Shown: positions 23,980-34,683 of the stretch, piece after piece
Numbering within the stretch: position 1 is the stretch's first letter
Layout: each line of letters opens with the position of its first letter
NCBI GenBank assembly: GCA_022606135.1
Contig: JABYQN010000008.1
Span: forward strand, 2,418,001 to 2,482,000
Length of the DNA stretch: 64,000 nucleotides
Direction of reading: 5' to 3'
From: Fomes fomentarius
Lineage: Eukaryota; Basidiomycota; Agaricomycetes; Polyporales; Polyporaceae
Program-made: the position numbers and the translations under genes
The notes under the pieces: generated by a model
Told to the model about the DNA's origin: nothing
The model's input: only the letters and a program-made list of their open reading frames with translations
The model's database searches: none

Positions 23980-26900
23980 TGTCCACCAAGTGTATAAATC
24001 CAGTGCCTGTCCAAGGCACAACCGCGCGTGAGAATCAACACTGCATATACCGGATCTGCCCCAAACAGTGCAAGTGCCGGCTCACGGGAAAACCCTGGTG
24101 CCACCTTTTACCGTCTCAGCTGATGGTGGCAACCAGACATGATGCGATACTTAGACTGTTCTCCAGGCGTCCACACTCCACATGGTTCAGGGTGTCGATC
24201 CAAATGGTGATCCGCAGCCCCAGGCAAATGGTTTCAATACTAGCGAGACAAAATATATACCATGCGACGCACGTCTGCTTCATTCTCCCCCCATCCCTAA
24301 CCTTGAGAGACCACCTCACCGCACATGCCTTTGTCAGATATGCCGTTTGAACTCAGTGACCCGTACAGCAGGTGATCTAATCTATCAATTAAAAGTGCAC
24401 CCAGTGAATTCCCACTGACTGTGTCATGTTTCTCGCAGTTCTTCAGACGAAGAGTCTGAGCCTATTCATGATGAAGCGCTCGGCACCCGTGCGCTCCGGG
24501 ACAAGCATGCCCCCCCTCTGTACCAGCTTGACCTCGTCCCTGCCACGCTCCAAGCTGACGATGGTTACGACCAGTCGGTGGTGACGGACAAGTTGATGGA
24601 GGCCGACGGTGATGGCCTGGGCGGCCGCAACGACTACTCGCAACAGCCCGTCAAAGAAGTGCACCTATCCTACTTGGAGCGCCTGAGCCGCACCGGCGAC
24701 AAGTATCGTGCGTTACAGTTGCTGAAGGAGAAAAACAAACTCACCATCGACCGCAAGTACCGGGCTGTTGGAACGGACCCAAACTACACCTGGACCTTGA
24801 TGGGCGTGAGTGTCTCTGTCCCCGGGCGATGCATGATTGCTGGAGTTGACCTGGTCATTGCGTAGATCAATCTTGACTACAAGTTTGCACTGGGGCGAGA
24901 ATGTGGTCTCGACGCGTTTCTTCCGAACATGCGCAACCCCGGCATCGCCAACCTCTACGCCGGTGGTAAGGCCTACTACATCTGTCCACAACACCGCCAC
25001 TGGGACTTCCGTGGACGCACCAGCATCTTCCCGTTTGATCCTACAGGACGATGCATGCACTTTGGCCATGACGGTGTCGGCGACCACTACTGGATTGTCC
25101 TCGCCCCGAAGGACTCCCTGCGCCTTGGCGCCCCCATAGACCAGCCCCCAAGAACCCAGGGGCCGCTCTGATGCCCACGCGCGCACGCATGGTCATGTGG
25201 GCATGGCTCGCTGTGGCCTTGCAGCGCATTCAATACCGCGACTTCGCTATGGGCACCGACTATCCCAACATTTCCAATGAGAGACAATTCGGCCTTTATA
25301 CCTCCATTTTGTGAGTCATTTGCATTTGTCCCACGGTCCCCAGGCATGAGGACATTCCTCATCGCCGGGCTGTCTGGCCACGCGCCATTCAGGCCGGTTA
25401 CGAGGAATGTCCTCGCATCCGGTCACATACCCCAATGCATGCTGCATCGCCCAGACGTCATCGTCTCCAGGTAACAGTGGTGAACACCCTGCTTCCCCGC
25501 CCACGAGGGTCCCCCTGGTAGCCGGGCTGTGTTTCCTTCTGCCCCGGACTCTTCCACCTGGTTCTGACATTCTAACATCGTACTCTAGCCAAATGGCCAA
25601 CTGGGAACTCAAGCTTGACCAACTGGTGGCCTTGAATGATGTCTTCAAGGAGCAATTTGCGGACTGGTATCACAACGCACCGGAAGAGTACCAGTTTGAT
25701 GTGTTTCACAGTGCTGTCCCCGTCGGGTTTGTGATCCGGTACGGCCAAGACCGCCCCGTCCAACGCACTGACGGTGTCAGCAGCCGGACATTCTGGATGG
25801 AGGAGTTTGATCTTACTGTCTTGCACACGGTTGAATTAGCATTGGCCACACATTACAGGTGCACCTCTCTGCCTCGCTCATGTGTTGCTTAGCGTTAACC
25901 TCGTTCGCAGCTGTTTTCAACCTGCCGACTGGTCTGTGGACAGTCCAGAAACCATTTTGGCTGAACATGACGAAGAGGTGTATGACACACCTGACCCAGA
26001 CACGCGATCACAACTGTCTGCCCAGGACCTTGAGGACCTGCCTCTGTTCACGCCCAATCGGTCCGAAGAAATCTTTGTCTATGACCGTGACGGGTCCCAG
26101 ATCAAGCGTCGTCATCCTATTCCTCACGCCGACGACGAGTGGCCTGTCTGTGGCGTGATGCAGGACCTGACCCTGACCCATCTGTTTTTTGCCGGGTCTG
26201 CCCAGTTCGATGAGGAGGACGAGGAGGACGATGTCTACGATCTCCTTGACCCCGATGATCCTGACGCTGGAAGGATCAACGACGAAGACATTGCCGGAGT
26301 CGATGGTCTTCGCTCCCTCCGCCGCATCCATGACATCCACAACGACCGGTATCCTCACTTTAATTCTGGTCACATCGGGCAATGGCAGGCGCATGGTGTA
26401 CCCCTCCAGTTCCTCCCTCATCTCTTCCGCATCAACCGCGCCATTCGCCACCGCCCAGGTGGTGGCTTGTGCATTGAGCCCATCTCCTCTCAATGCTACA
26501 ACTTGCTTGCGCACCGTGTCCGTCCAGCCGCCCGTGTCCATCTCGCTCAAACTGGTATCATGACCGCCGTCTCCTCTGGCGCATGGGCCCGCACCCAAAA
26601 GGCCGAACAAACCGCAAAGCGCAGTTATGACTTTGTGCGCTTGTCTCTGCCTCACACCCGCCTCGCCACACAGATTCGGTCCGCAGGCCCGGTGCACCTA
26701 CGGCTCGAGAATGTCTACCGTTTCCATCCCCTCCGGATGCACCCTGACATCGTCAATGACATCTATGGGTTCCATGACAGGGTAATCCTCCCTCTGTTCA
26801 GCGCATCTTCTGACCCAGCCGTCGTCAACGTTGTCAAGAAGACGTCGGTCATTCTTGTGCCGGAGGTTCGTGTTCAATACTCTCCCTCCCGCTGGTCTCT

Positions 26901-29125
26901 GAACACCCCATCACCCACAGATATGGCCCCACATCTACAACATTGCCACGTTTCCCCTCACCACGTTCATTGAGACTCTCTGGGCCACTCGCCTTGCAGG
27001 GTCAGTCCGGAAAGCCGCAGGTGCAGCCAGCGCCGCTCCCAGTTCCCAACCGGGATCGTCTTCCCAGCAAGACGTCCCTATCGCCACGATTCCTTGGGCA
27101 GGACGCATGGCCGCCACCCCATTCCCTCAGTACGTTGAACTCATGGCAGTGGCCGAACGCGCTCTCAACTATGCGCACACCGGTGCAGCCAAGGTTCTCG
27201 CACGCAGTCTTATGGACCCCTTGTGGACGTCCAAAGCGCTCGTGGACGGCCTGCTCCCTATGTTCTGTCCGACGCTCCAATTCGGTGGCAAGGACCACTG
27301 CATGCCCTCCTTTGCCCTTCGATCTTGGCCCATGAACCCGCAGAGCCATCTTCCTCGTGTGGCCTCTAAGCGGACGCAGGAACTGACCTATGGCCCCTCT
27401 CACTTTGAGGTATGTGTTCGACTTCCGACCTCTGGGGCTCGCTAACCTTGCTTCTGTCGACTCAGGGGTATCTCAGCCACTTCCATATGCGTTTCCTACT
27501 CCAAACCCCTCACGCTGATGATCGTGCACGCCTCATCACCATTGTGTCTGTGGCAGTGGAGGCATTCATTCAAGACGTTCAACAGTTTGTCACAGACGAA
27601 TTCCACAAGGCCACTGCGGACATCACCGCTGATGAGGCACTCGCCACCCCCCACTATCGTACCCGCCTGGCTGAACTCCAGGCTTGGCGTGCCCAAGAAC
27701 ACCCTCTGTCCTACGGTGACCCCCACGCCTCGAATCTGTCCCGCCTCTCCCTGATCATCCACCCGACCCGGCAGGCTGCCGTCTCCTTTGGTCTCCCTCA
27801 TTCCCACATAGAGCGTTGCTCGCCCGCTCAATTTGCCAAGCGCATATACACAATGGCCATCTCCGAGAATGCTCGCTCCCGCCGTGCCCCCTTCTGCAAA
27901 GATGGGGCCTTCTGGCCGGTCATCCGCACTGCCGTCGCTGAATCTTTCATCATTCTGCCCACCGCCTCCGAAAAAGACCGTGCTACTGAATTCCAGGCGG
28001 CTATAGTCTCTGCTGTCAAACAATATGCCATCAACTTCTTCCCCGATGCTAGCACCCCTGGCGCTCACAACCCCTCATTCACTACGTGGACCCGATTGGA
28101 CCTTCCCAACCACGCGCCGCACCTGTTGTCCACTGCTCAACCCACACTCGAACAACGTCAGGCCAACCAGATGACCCAAAACGCCCAGCAAGTTATGGAG
28201 CACGACCCCCATGCACCCTGGTGCACCTCCGATGTCACCCTCTCGCGCTACCACCTCTTCATGAATCGTGAAGTCCTGCCGGATGACTTCAGTGTCCGTC
28301 CTGCCCATCCGGAAGCCACCGGCGGCCTCACCCTCCAGTCCTACCAGTGGGCGGAGACATGGCTCCACAACCACATTACTGACTGGCGCTCTCGACTCGC
28401 GCAGCATCTGGCTTTCCTCCACTCCAGAATCTCCCCCAACATTGGTTACGCCCAGGAAGATGTTCCCGTGGTCTCCCAGTCCATCCTCCCTTCCTCGACA
28501 CCCCAGGAGCGCGTTGACCAAGTTCGCAAGCTCGGTTGGGCCATTAAGGTCCAAAGCGGTGTCTCCCCTTCCCATTATTTCTCACAAGCGCTTGTCTTCT
28601 ACCTCTGCTGGATTCACGATGGCTCCCCGTTGCGCAAGGCCCTCGGCACCTCTGATCCCGGCCTATCCGCGTGGCTATCCAAGCACAGTCCGTTTTTCTC
28701 CAGTGTGTCCAACCCTTCCAGACAACTTTCGCTGATCCAGTTTCCCAACAGCACAAAAGTCCCTTGGCATCGTCAATCTCATCCGTTTTGGTATTGCATA
28801 TCCACTGAACAATCGCATCTGGAAGGCCGGACGGTATGGCCATTGTTATACCGTCCGCCCCCAGGAGGAACTACAAACATGGTTGGGCACTGTTGCACGC
28901 CTCCTTGGCTCCAAGGACTCTCGCCCCCGGTATCAGCTCTGTGAGACCATCTTTGGCCCGCAGGGGGTTGCCCTGCTCGTTGAAGCCAGGCAATTGGAGC
29001 CCAAGCCGAGTCGGGCTTCCAATGCACGTCCCTCTGCTTCACATGCCCCTGGCCCTTCACGGGCCCATTCATGTCAGGACGACGATCAGCCAGCCCGTCC
29101 TTCCAAGCGACTCCGCACGCAGTAG
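23980..29125 (+). CDS. Giant unrecognised protein of the accessory block
   Basis: The secure core runs from about 24440 to 28690. Confirmed junctions: 25858/25911, 26865/26921 and 27409/27466. It holds YLERLSRTGDKYRALQLL, YAGGKAYYICPQHRHWDFRG (Cys/His pair), WELKLDQLVALNDVFKEQF, an acidic run (EEDEEDDVYDLLDPDDPDAG), WPHIYNIATFPLTTFIETLW, and a long helical part. The 3' end returns in another frame (RYQLCETIFGPQGVALL...RPSKRLRTQ, stop 29125), so a shift is needed near 28690-28735. Frames also fail to close around 25140 and 25340-25590. Either unseen introns or real frameshifts break it. The 5' exon is uncertain: a Cys-rich frame begins at ATG 23980, but its join to 24440 is not resolved. I know no family for it. 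It follows the ParB-like gene in the same orientation. Confidence 0.55.
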
Positions 29126-29274
29126 ATGGTGCCCGGGATTGGAGTAGCTTCTGGGTCGTTCCAGGTCTCTTAGGGTTTCATACACGTGTATCTCTCGTTC
29201 AATCAATGCATGCATGTCCGAAGTCTGTTCATTCCCTTCTCCTCGTGCCACGCAGGCTCCTCTCGGTTCAGTTG

Positions 29275-29505
29275 GGCCGGAACGCACCCACAGACTTCCA
29301 TTTTTCTGGCGTTAAGTTTATCTGTCACTCAAGGAGAACAAGAACTCGTCCACCAGTTTTCTTTGCCTCTGCACACGCTCAAACCAGTAGACGAATTGCC
29401 CATCGTGCACGAAGACGCCTTATGCCCCCGGCCAACGACTCACTTGACGCATGGCAAGCCCTTTTAGCCATACACTCGTCTGCCGCACTTGTTCATCCGC
29501 AATAG
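29275..29505 (+). pseudogene. 5' fragment of the nuclease-kinase gene
   Basis: Reading across frames gives TDFHFSGVKF, then VTQGEQELVHQFSLPLHTLK, DELPIVHED and MPPANDSLDAWQAL. These match TDFHFPGVKF, VTEAEKELIGRFNLPLKELV, PELPIMDD and LPPAKDLLAAWER near the start of the intact gene at 32383. The fragment is frameshifted and lacks everything after. It lies just downstream of the giant gene, so this is the old junction between the two, the second copy of which is at 31.5-32.5 kb. Confidence 0.75.
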
Positions 29506-29772
29506 ACCTGCATTAACGCAATAGAGATGCGTTTATAAAACTAGCACTAACCGCCTGTGTCATCGCACGTCCTGAAGTATGCACATAAAACAATCGGGAA
29601 TGCCGGACACCGGTGTCCCCAGGTCTTTGGCAGGTGGTCCACACACACACAAAGATGTATGTGATCCCGGGCCTGCCGCGCACCAGGGCTCCTGGGTTTT
29701 TAAGTTATAGAAGACCTATAGACATGTGTTGCCAACGGTAGCACTAATCCCTTCTCTACCCACTCTTGCGAA
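29506..29772. other. Short intergenic stretch, convergent 3' ends
   Basis: Contains a (CA)n run near 29641 and the 3' flank of the minus-strand gene. No gene seen. Confidence 0.4.
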
Positions 29773-31406
29773 CTACGCGGTCCATTCCAATCGCCTCCAC
29801 AACAGCCGGTGCATGTGATCGTGGAATTCGAACCACTCGCCCATGCGGAGCAGTTCGTTAACCACCAATCTAAGGGGCCATTAGACGCTGCAGGTGTGCA
29901 CAAGGACGAATGGTTGACTTGCGATATGACTTTCACATTGAAAATTCCCTCTTCGTGAAGCGCCGCTCGTGCGACCCATACCACCTCTAGAGCGTCGGCT
30001 CCCATGTAGCACTCCCCATCTCTGAATCTGTCGAGCGTCTCGTTGAGGATGCGTTGACCTGCTGGTTGATATGCTTCCTCCACCTTGAAGTCCAAGGGTG
30101 ATGGGTCCCATGGGACTGAAACATACCCCACGCCCCGAACGGCCTCCCGGAGACCGTATTCCAGCCACCAAACACGCCACTACAAGAGGTCAAATTTATT
30201 GTGCGTGTGCAAGCAGTGTATTACCACGTACCCGGATTGCAAGCTTGCGCAGCACTATGCGCATGCTGTACGCCATTCCGACCATCGCTGTGAGTTCGTC
30301 GGCATTCAGCACAGTGGGGACAGTGTCTGTGATCAGCACAATACACTTCTGTGACCACCTGTACTGTATTTCGAGCCATGCGGTAGCCTTCAGGAACACA
30401 CCTGGACTTCACATTTGTCAGCTAAGTTATGCGCACGACGCTATTATGTGACTTGCGCAATGCCTCCATACAGCACCGGTACATGGGCAGATGTCTTGTT
30501 GATGAAGTGGTGCACATGGCAGCGCCGTTTGTCTTCGTCCTCGAGCTCAAGGTAGACGCACCCCGCACTGAAATCGAATGCCACCAGGCGGCCGCAAATT
30601 TGAACCTACGGCACATGTGTTAGTGTCGACGGCGCGTTGGCATTACTGTGGTGTTCGCGGCGGCTTACCCGCTGGATCAGACGCCCCATGTAGAACCACT
30701 GGCCGCGTGACAAGTTCGGTGCGGTCGCCTGGTCTACACACCACAGGCCGCCCAGGGTGATCGGGATGTCCTCGATAACACCGCCATCGATCTGTGCACT
30801 CATCAGTCCAGATATGTCACCGGTCAAGTACACAGGTGAACGCACAACTTGGAGCTTGTAGCTAGACAGCTCCATACGTTCCTGGCCGCCTGTGCTTCGC
30901 AACGCTTGGGGTAGCCAGCTCACAACTTGCTCGCGCAATGCGGTGGGGTCACGCCTGTGCGAACCAACTTGCCTAATCTCAGCTCGAGGGTCGTAGATGG
31001 CACATACAGCGCCACTGACCTTGCACTGCCTCGAATGCCGGGTCAGGGTTGCCGCCTGCAGACTGCGAGGCGATAACTTCTTGGGTGGGGTCCGTATCCG
31101 CGACAAGAGGTTGCCCGTCGTTGGTGCTGTGGTCCAAGTCAGCCAACGACGCCTGTTCGACATTGGCCTCCGTCTGCGTTGCCTCTGCCCCATTGTCCTC
31201 TGCTTCACGGCGCTGTGCCGCTTTCTTGCGCTCTTCCTCCTGTTCTGATCCCGCACAGTAGTACACGTCCGTTTGTTAAAGCCCATACAAGATGGGCACA
31301 AGTGGAAGGACTCACTGTGCTTTTCTTCGACTTCTAACAAATGCGCCTCCAGCTGCGAGTTCCAGGTGATCATCTCACCGTAGTCGGAGTCGGAGTCTGC
31401 GGGCAT
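29773..31406 (-). CDS. Unrecognised protein, possibly decayed
   Basis: Start ATG is at 31404-31406, 45 bases downstream of a TATATATA box on the same strand. Exon 1 (MPADSDSDYGEMITWNSQLE) joins a charged coiled-coil exon (QEEERKKAAQRREAEDNGAE). Later exons carry SSYKLQVVRSPVYLTGDISG, WCVDQATAPNLSRGQWFYMG, RLVAFDFSAGCVYLELEDED, WLEIQYRWSQKCIVLITDTV and WWLEYGLREAVRGVGYVSVP. The last frame resembling protein is NELLRMGEWFEFHDHMHRLL, with a stop at 29773. Most introns close in phase; the joins around 30420-30450 and 29880-29930 do not, so small indels or an unrecognised splice are likely. It is the only gene of the block on the minus strand, and it sits inside a duplicated junction, which suggests it arrived with that rearrangement. 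No family recognised. Confidence 0.5.
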
Positions 31407-31450
31407 GGTGGGGGTTCAGATGCTGCGGGGGGCCCTGACCTGGGTCCCAC

Positions 31451-31458
31451 TATATATA
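31451..31458 (-). promoter_or_regulatory. TATA box of the minus-strand unknown gene
   Basis: TATATATA 45 bases upstream of the minus-strand ATG at 31406; supports that start. Confidence 0.5.
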
Positions 31459-31499
31459 CTGTTTATGCGGCTGCCTGGGGTACATCATGCAATCAAATA

Positions 31500-32225
31500 T
31501 TGACATCAATTCGGGTTGCCAACCGGGCTTGTCTCCCCAGCGTCACATCCGTATCCCCACAATTCCTTTGGCAACATGCATGGCTGCCACCCCATTGCCT
31601 CACTACGTTGAACTCATGGCGGTCAAGGGCTGGTCCTTGGCCTGCTCCCTATGTTCTGTCCGACGCTCCAATTTGGTGGCAGCGACCACTGCACCCCCTC
31701 TTGTGCCCTTCAATCTTCGGCCATGGACCCGCAGGGCCATCTTGGTCGTGTGGCCTTTAAGCGGACGCACGAACTCACCTATGGCACCTCTCACTTTCAG
31801 GTAGCCGTTGTTATACTGTCCGCTACCAGGGCGAACTCCAAACATGGTTGGGCACTGTCGCACGCCTCCTTGGCTCCAACGATTCCGGCCCCCGGTATCA
31901 GCTGTGTGAGACCATCTTTGGCCCGCAGGGGGTTGCCCTGTTCGTTGCAGCCAGGCAATTGCAGCCCAAACCGAGTCGGGCTTCCAATCCACGTCCCTCT
32001 GCTTCACATGCCCCTGGCCCTTCACGGGCCCATTCCCGTCAGGGCGACGATCAGCCAGCCCGTCCTTCCAAGCGACTCCGCACGCAGTAGATGGTGCCCA
32101 GGTTTGGAGTAGCTTCCGGGTGGTTCCCGGTCTCTTAGGGTTCAATACACGTGTATTAATACACATCTATATCTCGTTCAATCAATGCATCGTCCGAAGT
32201 CTGTTCATTCCCTTCTCTGCCCGCT
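31500..32225 (+). pseudogene. Internally deleted copy of the giant gene's 3' part
   Basis: 31,545-31,800 matches 27,080-27,410 (for example CCACCCCATT...TACGTTGAACTCATGGC, then CCTATGTTCTGTCCGACGCT). The sequence then jumps to the counterpart of about 28,845-29,230, including the coding end (PSKRLRTQ-stop) and the 3' flank (TCTCGTTCAATCAATGCAT). More than 1.4 kb between is missing, and about 90 bases near 31,620. It is a non-functional deletion derivative lying upstream of the intact nuclease-kinase gene. Confidence 0.85.
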
Positions 32226-32322
32226 ACGGAGGATCCTCTCAGTAAGGTTCGGCCGCATGCTTTAGGCGTCATGCTGCTTATCTCGTCAAGGTCCGCTGAT
32301 AACGTTAGCTCTCACGCTCGCT

Positions 32323-32329
32323 GTATATA
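32323..32329 (+). promoter_or_regulatory. TATA box of the nuclease-kinase gene
   Basis: TATATAA, 54 bases before the ATG at 32383. Confidence 0.6.
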
Positions 32330-32382
32330 AGAGTGTGGTTACCCGGCACCAGCCCCTATCTTCCTCCCTCCATTCCAACGCC

Positions 32383-34385
32383 ATGGCCGTTCACGGTAGG
32401 TCTCCAATTCCGTTTGACAACCTGTACCCTGACCCTTGGCAGTCATTGGATCCGATGGCGAGCTCGTCAGCCAGGTTCTCAGTCGGCTGGACACAGCCAC
32501 AGACTTCCATTTTCCTGGCGTTAAGTTTATTTTACCTGGACACGTCGCCGGCACACGGTTGGTCACTGAAGCAGAAAAAGAACTCATCGGCCGGTTTAAT
32601 TTGCCTCTGAAAGAGCTCGTACAAGTACCCGAATTGCCCATCATGGACGATGTGGATAGATTCGAGGCCAGGGACTTGCCCCCGGCCAAGGACTTACTCG
32701 CCGCATGGGAACGCTGCCATGTTCGCGGCCCGCAGGTCCAATTCCATCAACACCGGTCCACTCTCTCAGATGAGGCCTCTGTTGGTGATGTGTGGGTGGG
32801 CATAGGCTCCACCATCGCTGCCCTCTTCCAGGGCAGTGGTGCATTGGATGGGTTGCCCCAACATTCTCTCGATCCTGAAGGTCGGTCATTATATCCTCTC
32901 CACTTGAACCCTCTAGATGATGTCCGTTCCACAGGCCTCAATACTGTGCCATGGGCCTTCGGCTGCGTTTACACTCCAGCTAGCAAGTCCGGCCCTACCC
33001 GCACCGATCTCGCCTTCAAATATCACATCGTGGACATCCCCAACTCTGATGTCGTCTACCTCGTCATAGAGATCAAAGGGCCCTATCAGTGGTGGTCGCG
33101 CGTGAAAGACATCCAGCAACTCATCAACGATGTCCACTTTGACATTCATACACATCTCGACGACAAAGACCATGCCGCGCACTTCATCATCCAAGTGAGT
33201 ACTCCACCAATCACATGGTTCTTCCCCGTCACACATTAACGCGACAAAGGTATGGAACCAGATGCTCCGATACGGTGTCGACCTCGCAGTGTTTGGCTGC
33301 GTCTCTGGGACCTATCTCTTCCAACGCACTGGCCCCCAGACCCTCTCTGTCGCAGGCCCGTACTACTTTCCTCCTGACCCCCAAGCTCGCGTCGATCTCG
33401 CCATTGAAACCTACATCACAAACGCCAAAGCAAAGCCCCTTGCCTGGTCTACGTTCTTCAAATTCGTGTATCTCGCAAGCCGTGTGAGCCATTTGCCCTG
33501 GACCCGTCGCTCTCATATTCATGGTGACTGCGCACAGCTCGCTTGGCCCAAACTCGTCGAGAGTGTTTACGACCACCCGTGCGCACTGCCGTCTCCCGTC
33601 GTCGCGTCCGATGACGCTGACACGTCCATCACACTAGCACATCAAAGTTCTCCTGTGAGCGCATCAGTGAATATTCCATGGCTCCGCGCACTGGGTAGAG
33701 CTGTCGGGCAACTCAAGGACACGCTGCTTCGCCAGTGGCACGAGTACGAGTTGGGGCGGTGTGAGCTGGTGTGGCTGCGCACAGAGTGGGCATTGCACCC
33801 GATCCCGCTCGTACGACAGGAAAAGCCTTTGAATCTCGAGCACGGCATCTGGCTTGGATTTGTATTTTGGTGCATACATTGGCTGATGTCATTGTTTCGG
33901 ACGTCGGTGGTCGAACTGCACCTGAACGGGTTGGTCGGCTCAGGCCGGAGTGCGTCGGTCATGCAAGGGCAGTATGCGTGTGCCCGTGTGGTTGTCAAAT
34001 TTCCCCATGTGGCACGCCCTCGGGCCATGGCACAGGAGTGGCGTCGCTTGCGTCGCCGATTGCAGCCGCTGACATCCGCTCAGCTGGCCACGCTTCCCAT
34101 CCCGAAGTATTATGGACTGTTCACGTACTGTGAGTATGCAGTCACGATGCTCTCGCACGAAGGCCAAGATTTGGCTAAGACTTCGGCACCGGACAACATC
34201 TCGTGAGTGACACCGTCATCATCTCTTGTACTGTGCTCAATGGGTCGCACAGGACTCTTCTGCACGACGCCGTCTCCAAGCTACGTCAAGTAGGTATCGA
34301 GCCGACGGATGTCAGCCATCTGAATGTGTTGTGGGATGGGGAGCGGCTCACGCTAATCGATTTCGTCGATCCGCTCTGTTCTTAG
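32383..34385 (+). CDS. PD-(D/E)XK nuclease-like domain fused to a protein kinase-like domain
   Basis: Exons 32383-32395, 32443-33194, 33250-34202 and 34253-34385 close in phase to 616 residues. Residues about 195-290 have the restriction-nuclease pattern: TDLAFKYHI (Asp), VVYLVIEIKGPY (E-x-K), then after the intron VWNQMLRYGVDLAVFGC (the Gln-x3-Tyr helix and following strand). The C-terminal part is kinase-like: GLVGSGRSASVMQG (Gly loop), ARVVVKF (Lys), EPTDVSHLNVLW (catalytic Asp and Asn retained, His replaced) and LTLIDFVDP (metal Asp). This order is known from fungal and oomycete Crinkler-type and transposon-linked REase-kinase proteins (Aravind and co-workers). A nuclear role with DNA cleavage gated by the kinase is inferred, not shown. 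A broken 5' copy lies at 29275. Confidence 0.7.
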
Positions 34386-34580
34386 ATCAGTGTCACAGTC
34401 ACGGGCTGTTGTATATGTTTGCAAATGCCATCGCTTCAGCGCACTCTTGTGGCCAATTTCCCTAAGTCATAGCAGTGTTACTTCGCCGCACGTTTAACCA
34501 TGCAGCCACCCCGGGCCGGTCAGCGCCGCGTCTGCGTCCTGATGGCATCACGGCGTTCTCATTCCTTTTCAGAGCGCCTC

Positions 34581-34588
34581 TATATAAT
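34581..34588 (+). promoter_or_regulatory. TATA box of the 511-residue Cys-rich gene
   Basis: TATATAAT about 100 bases before the ATG at 34684. Confidence 0.5.
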
Positions 34589-34683
34589 CTCGCCACCTGC
34601 TCCGACGCCGCCCGACCCTCTTTCTCTCCCACTGCCACCGTCGGCTATCATCCCACCATCCTCACCGCTAGCCTTGGCCCCCC

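Noticed and set aside
29800..29850. TTCGAACC-like box resembling a tRNA B box
   Set aside because: No matching A box or cloverleaf at proper distance, and it lies in a plausible exon of the minus-strand gene.
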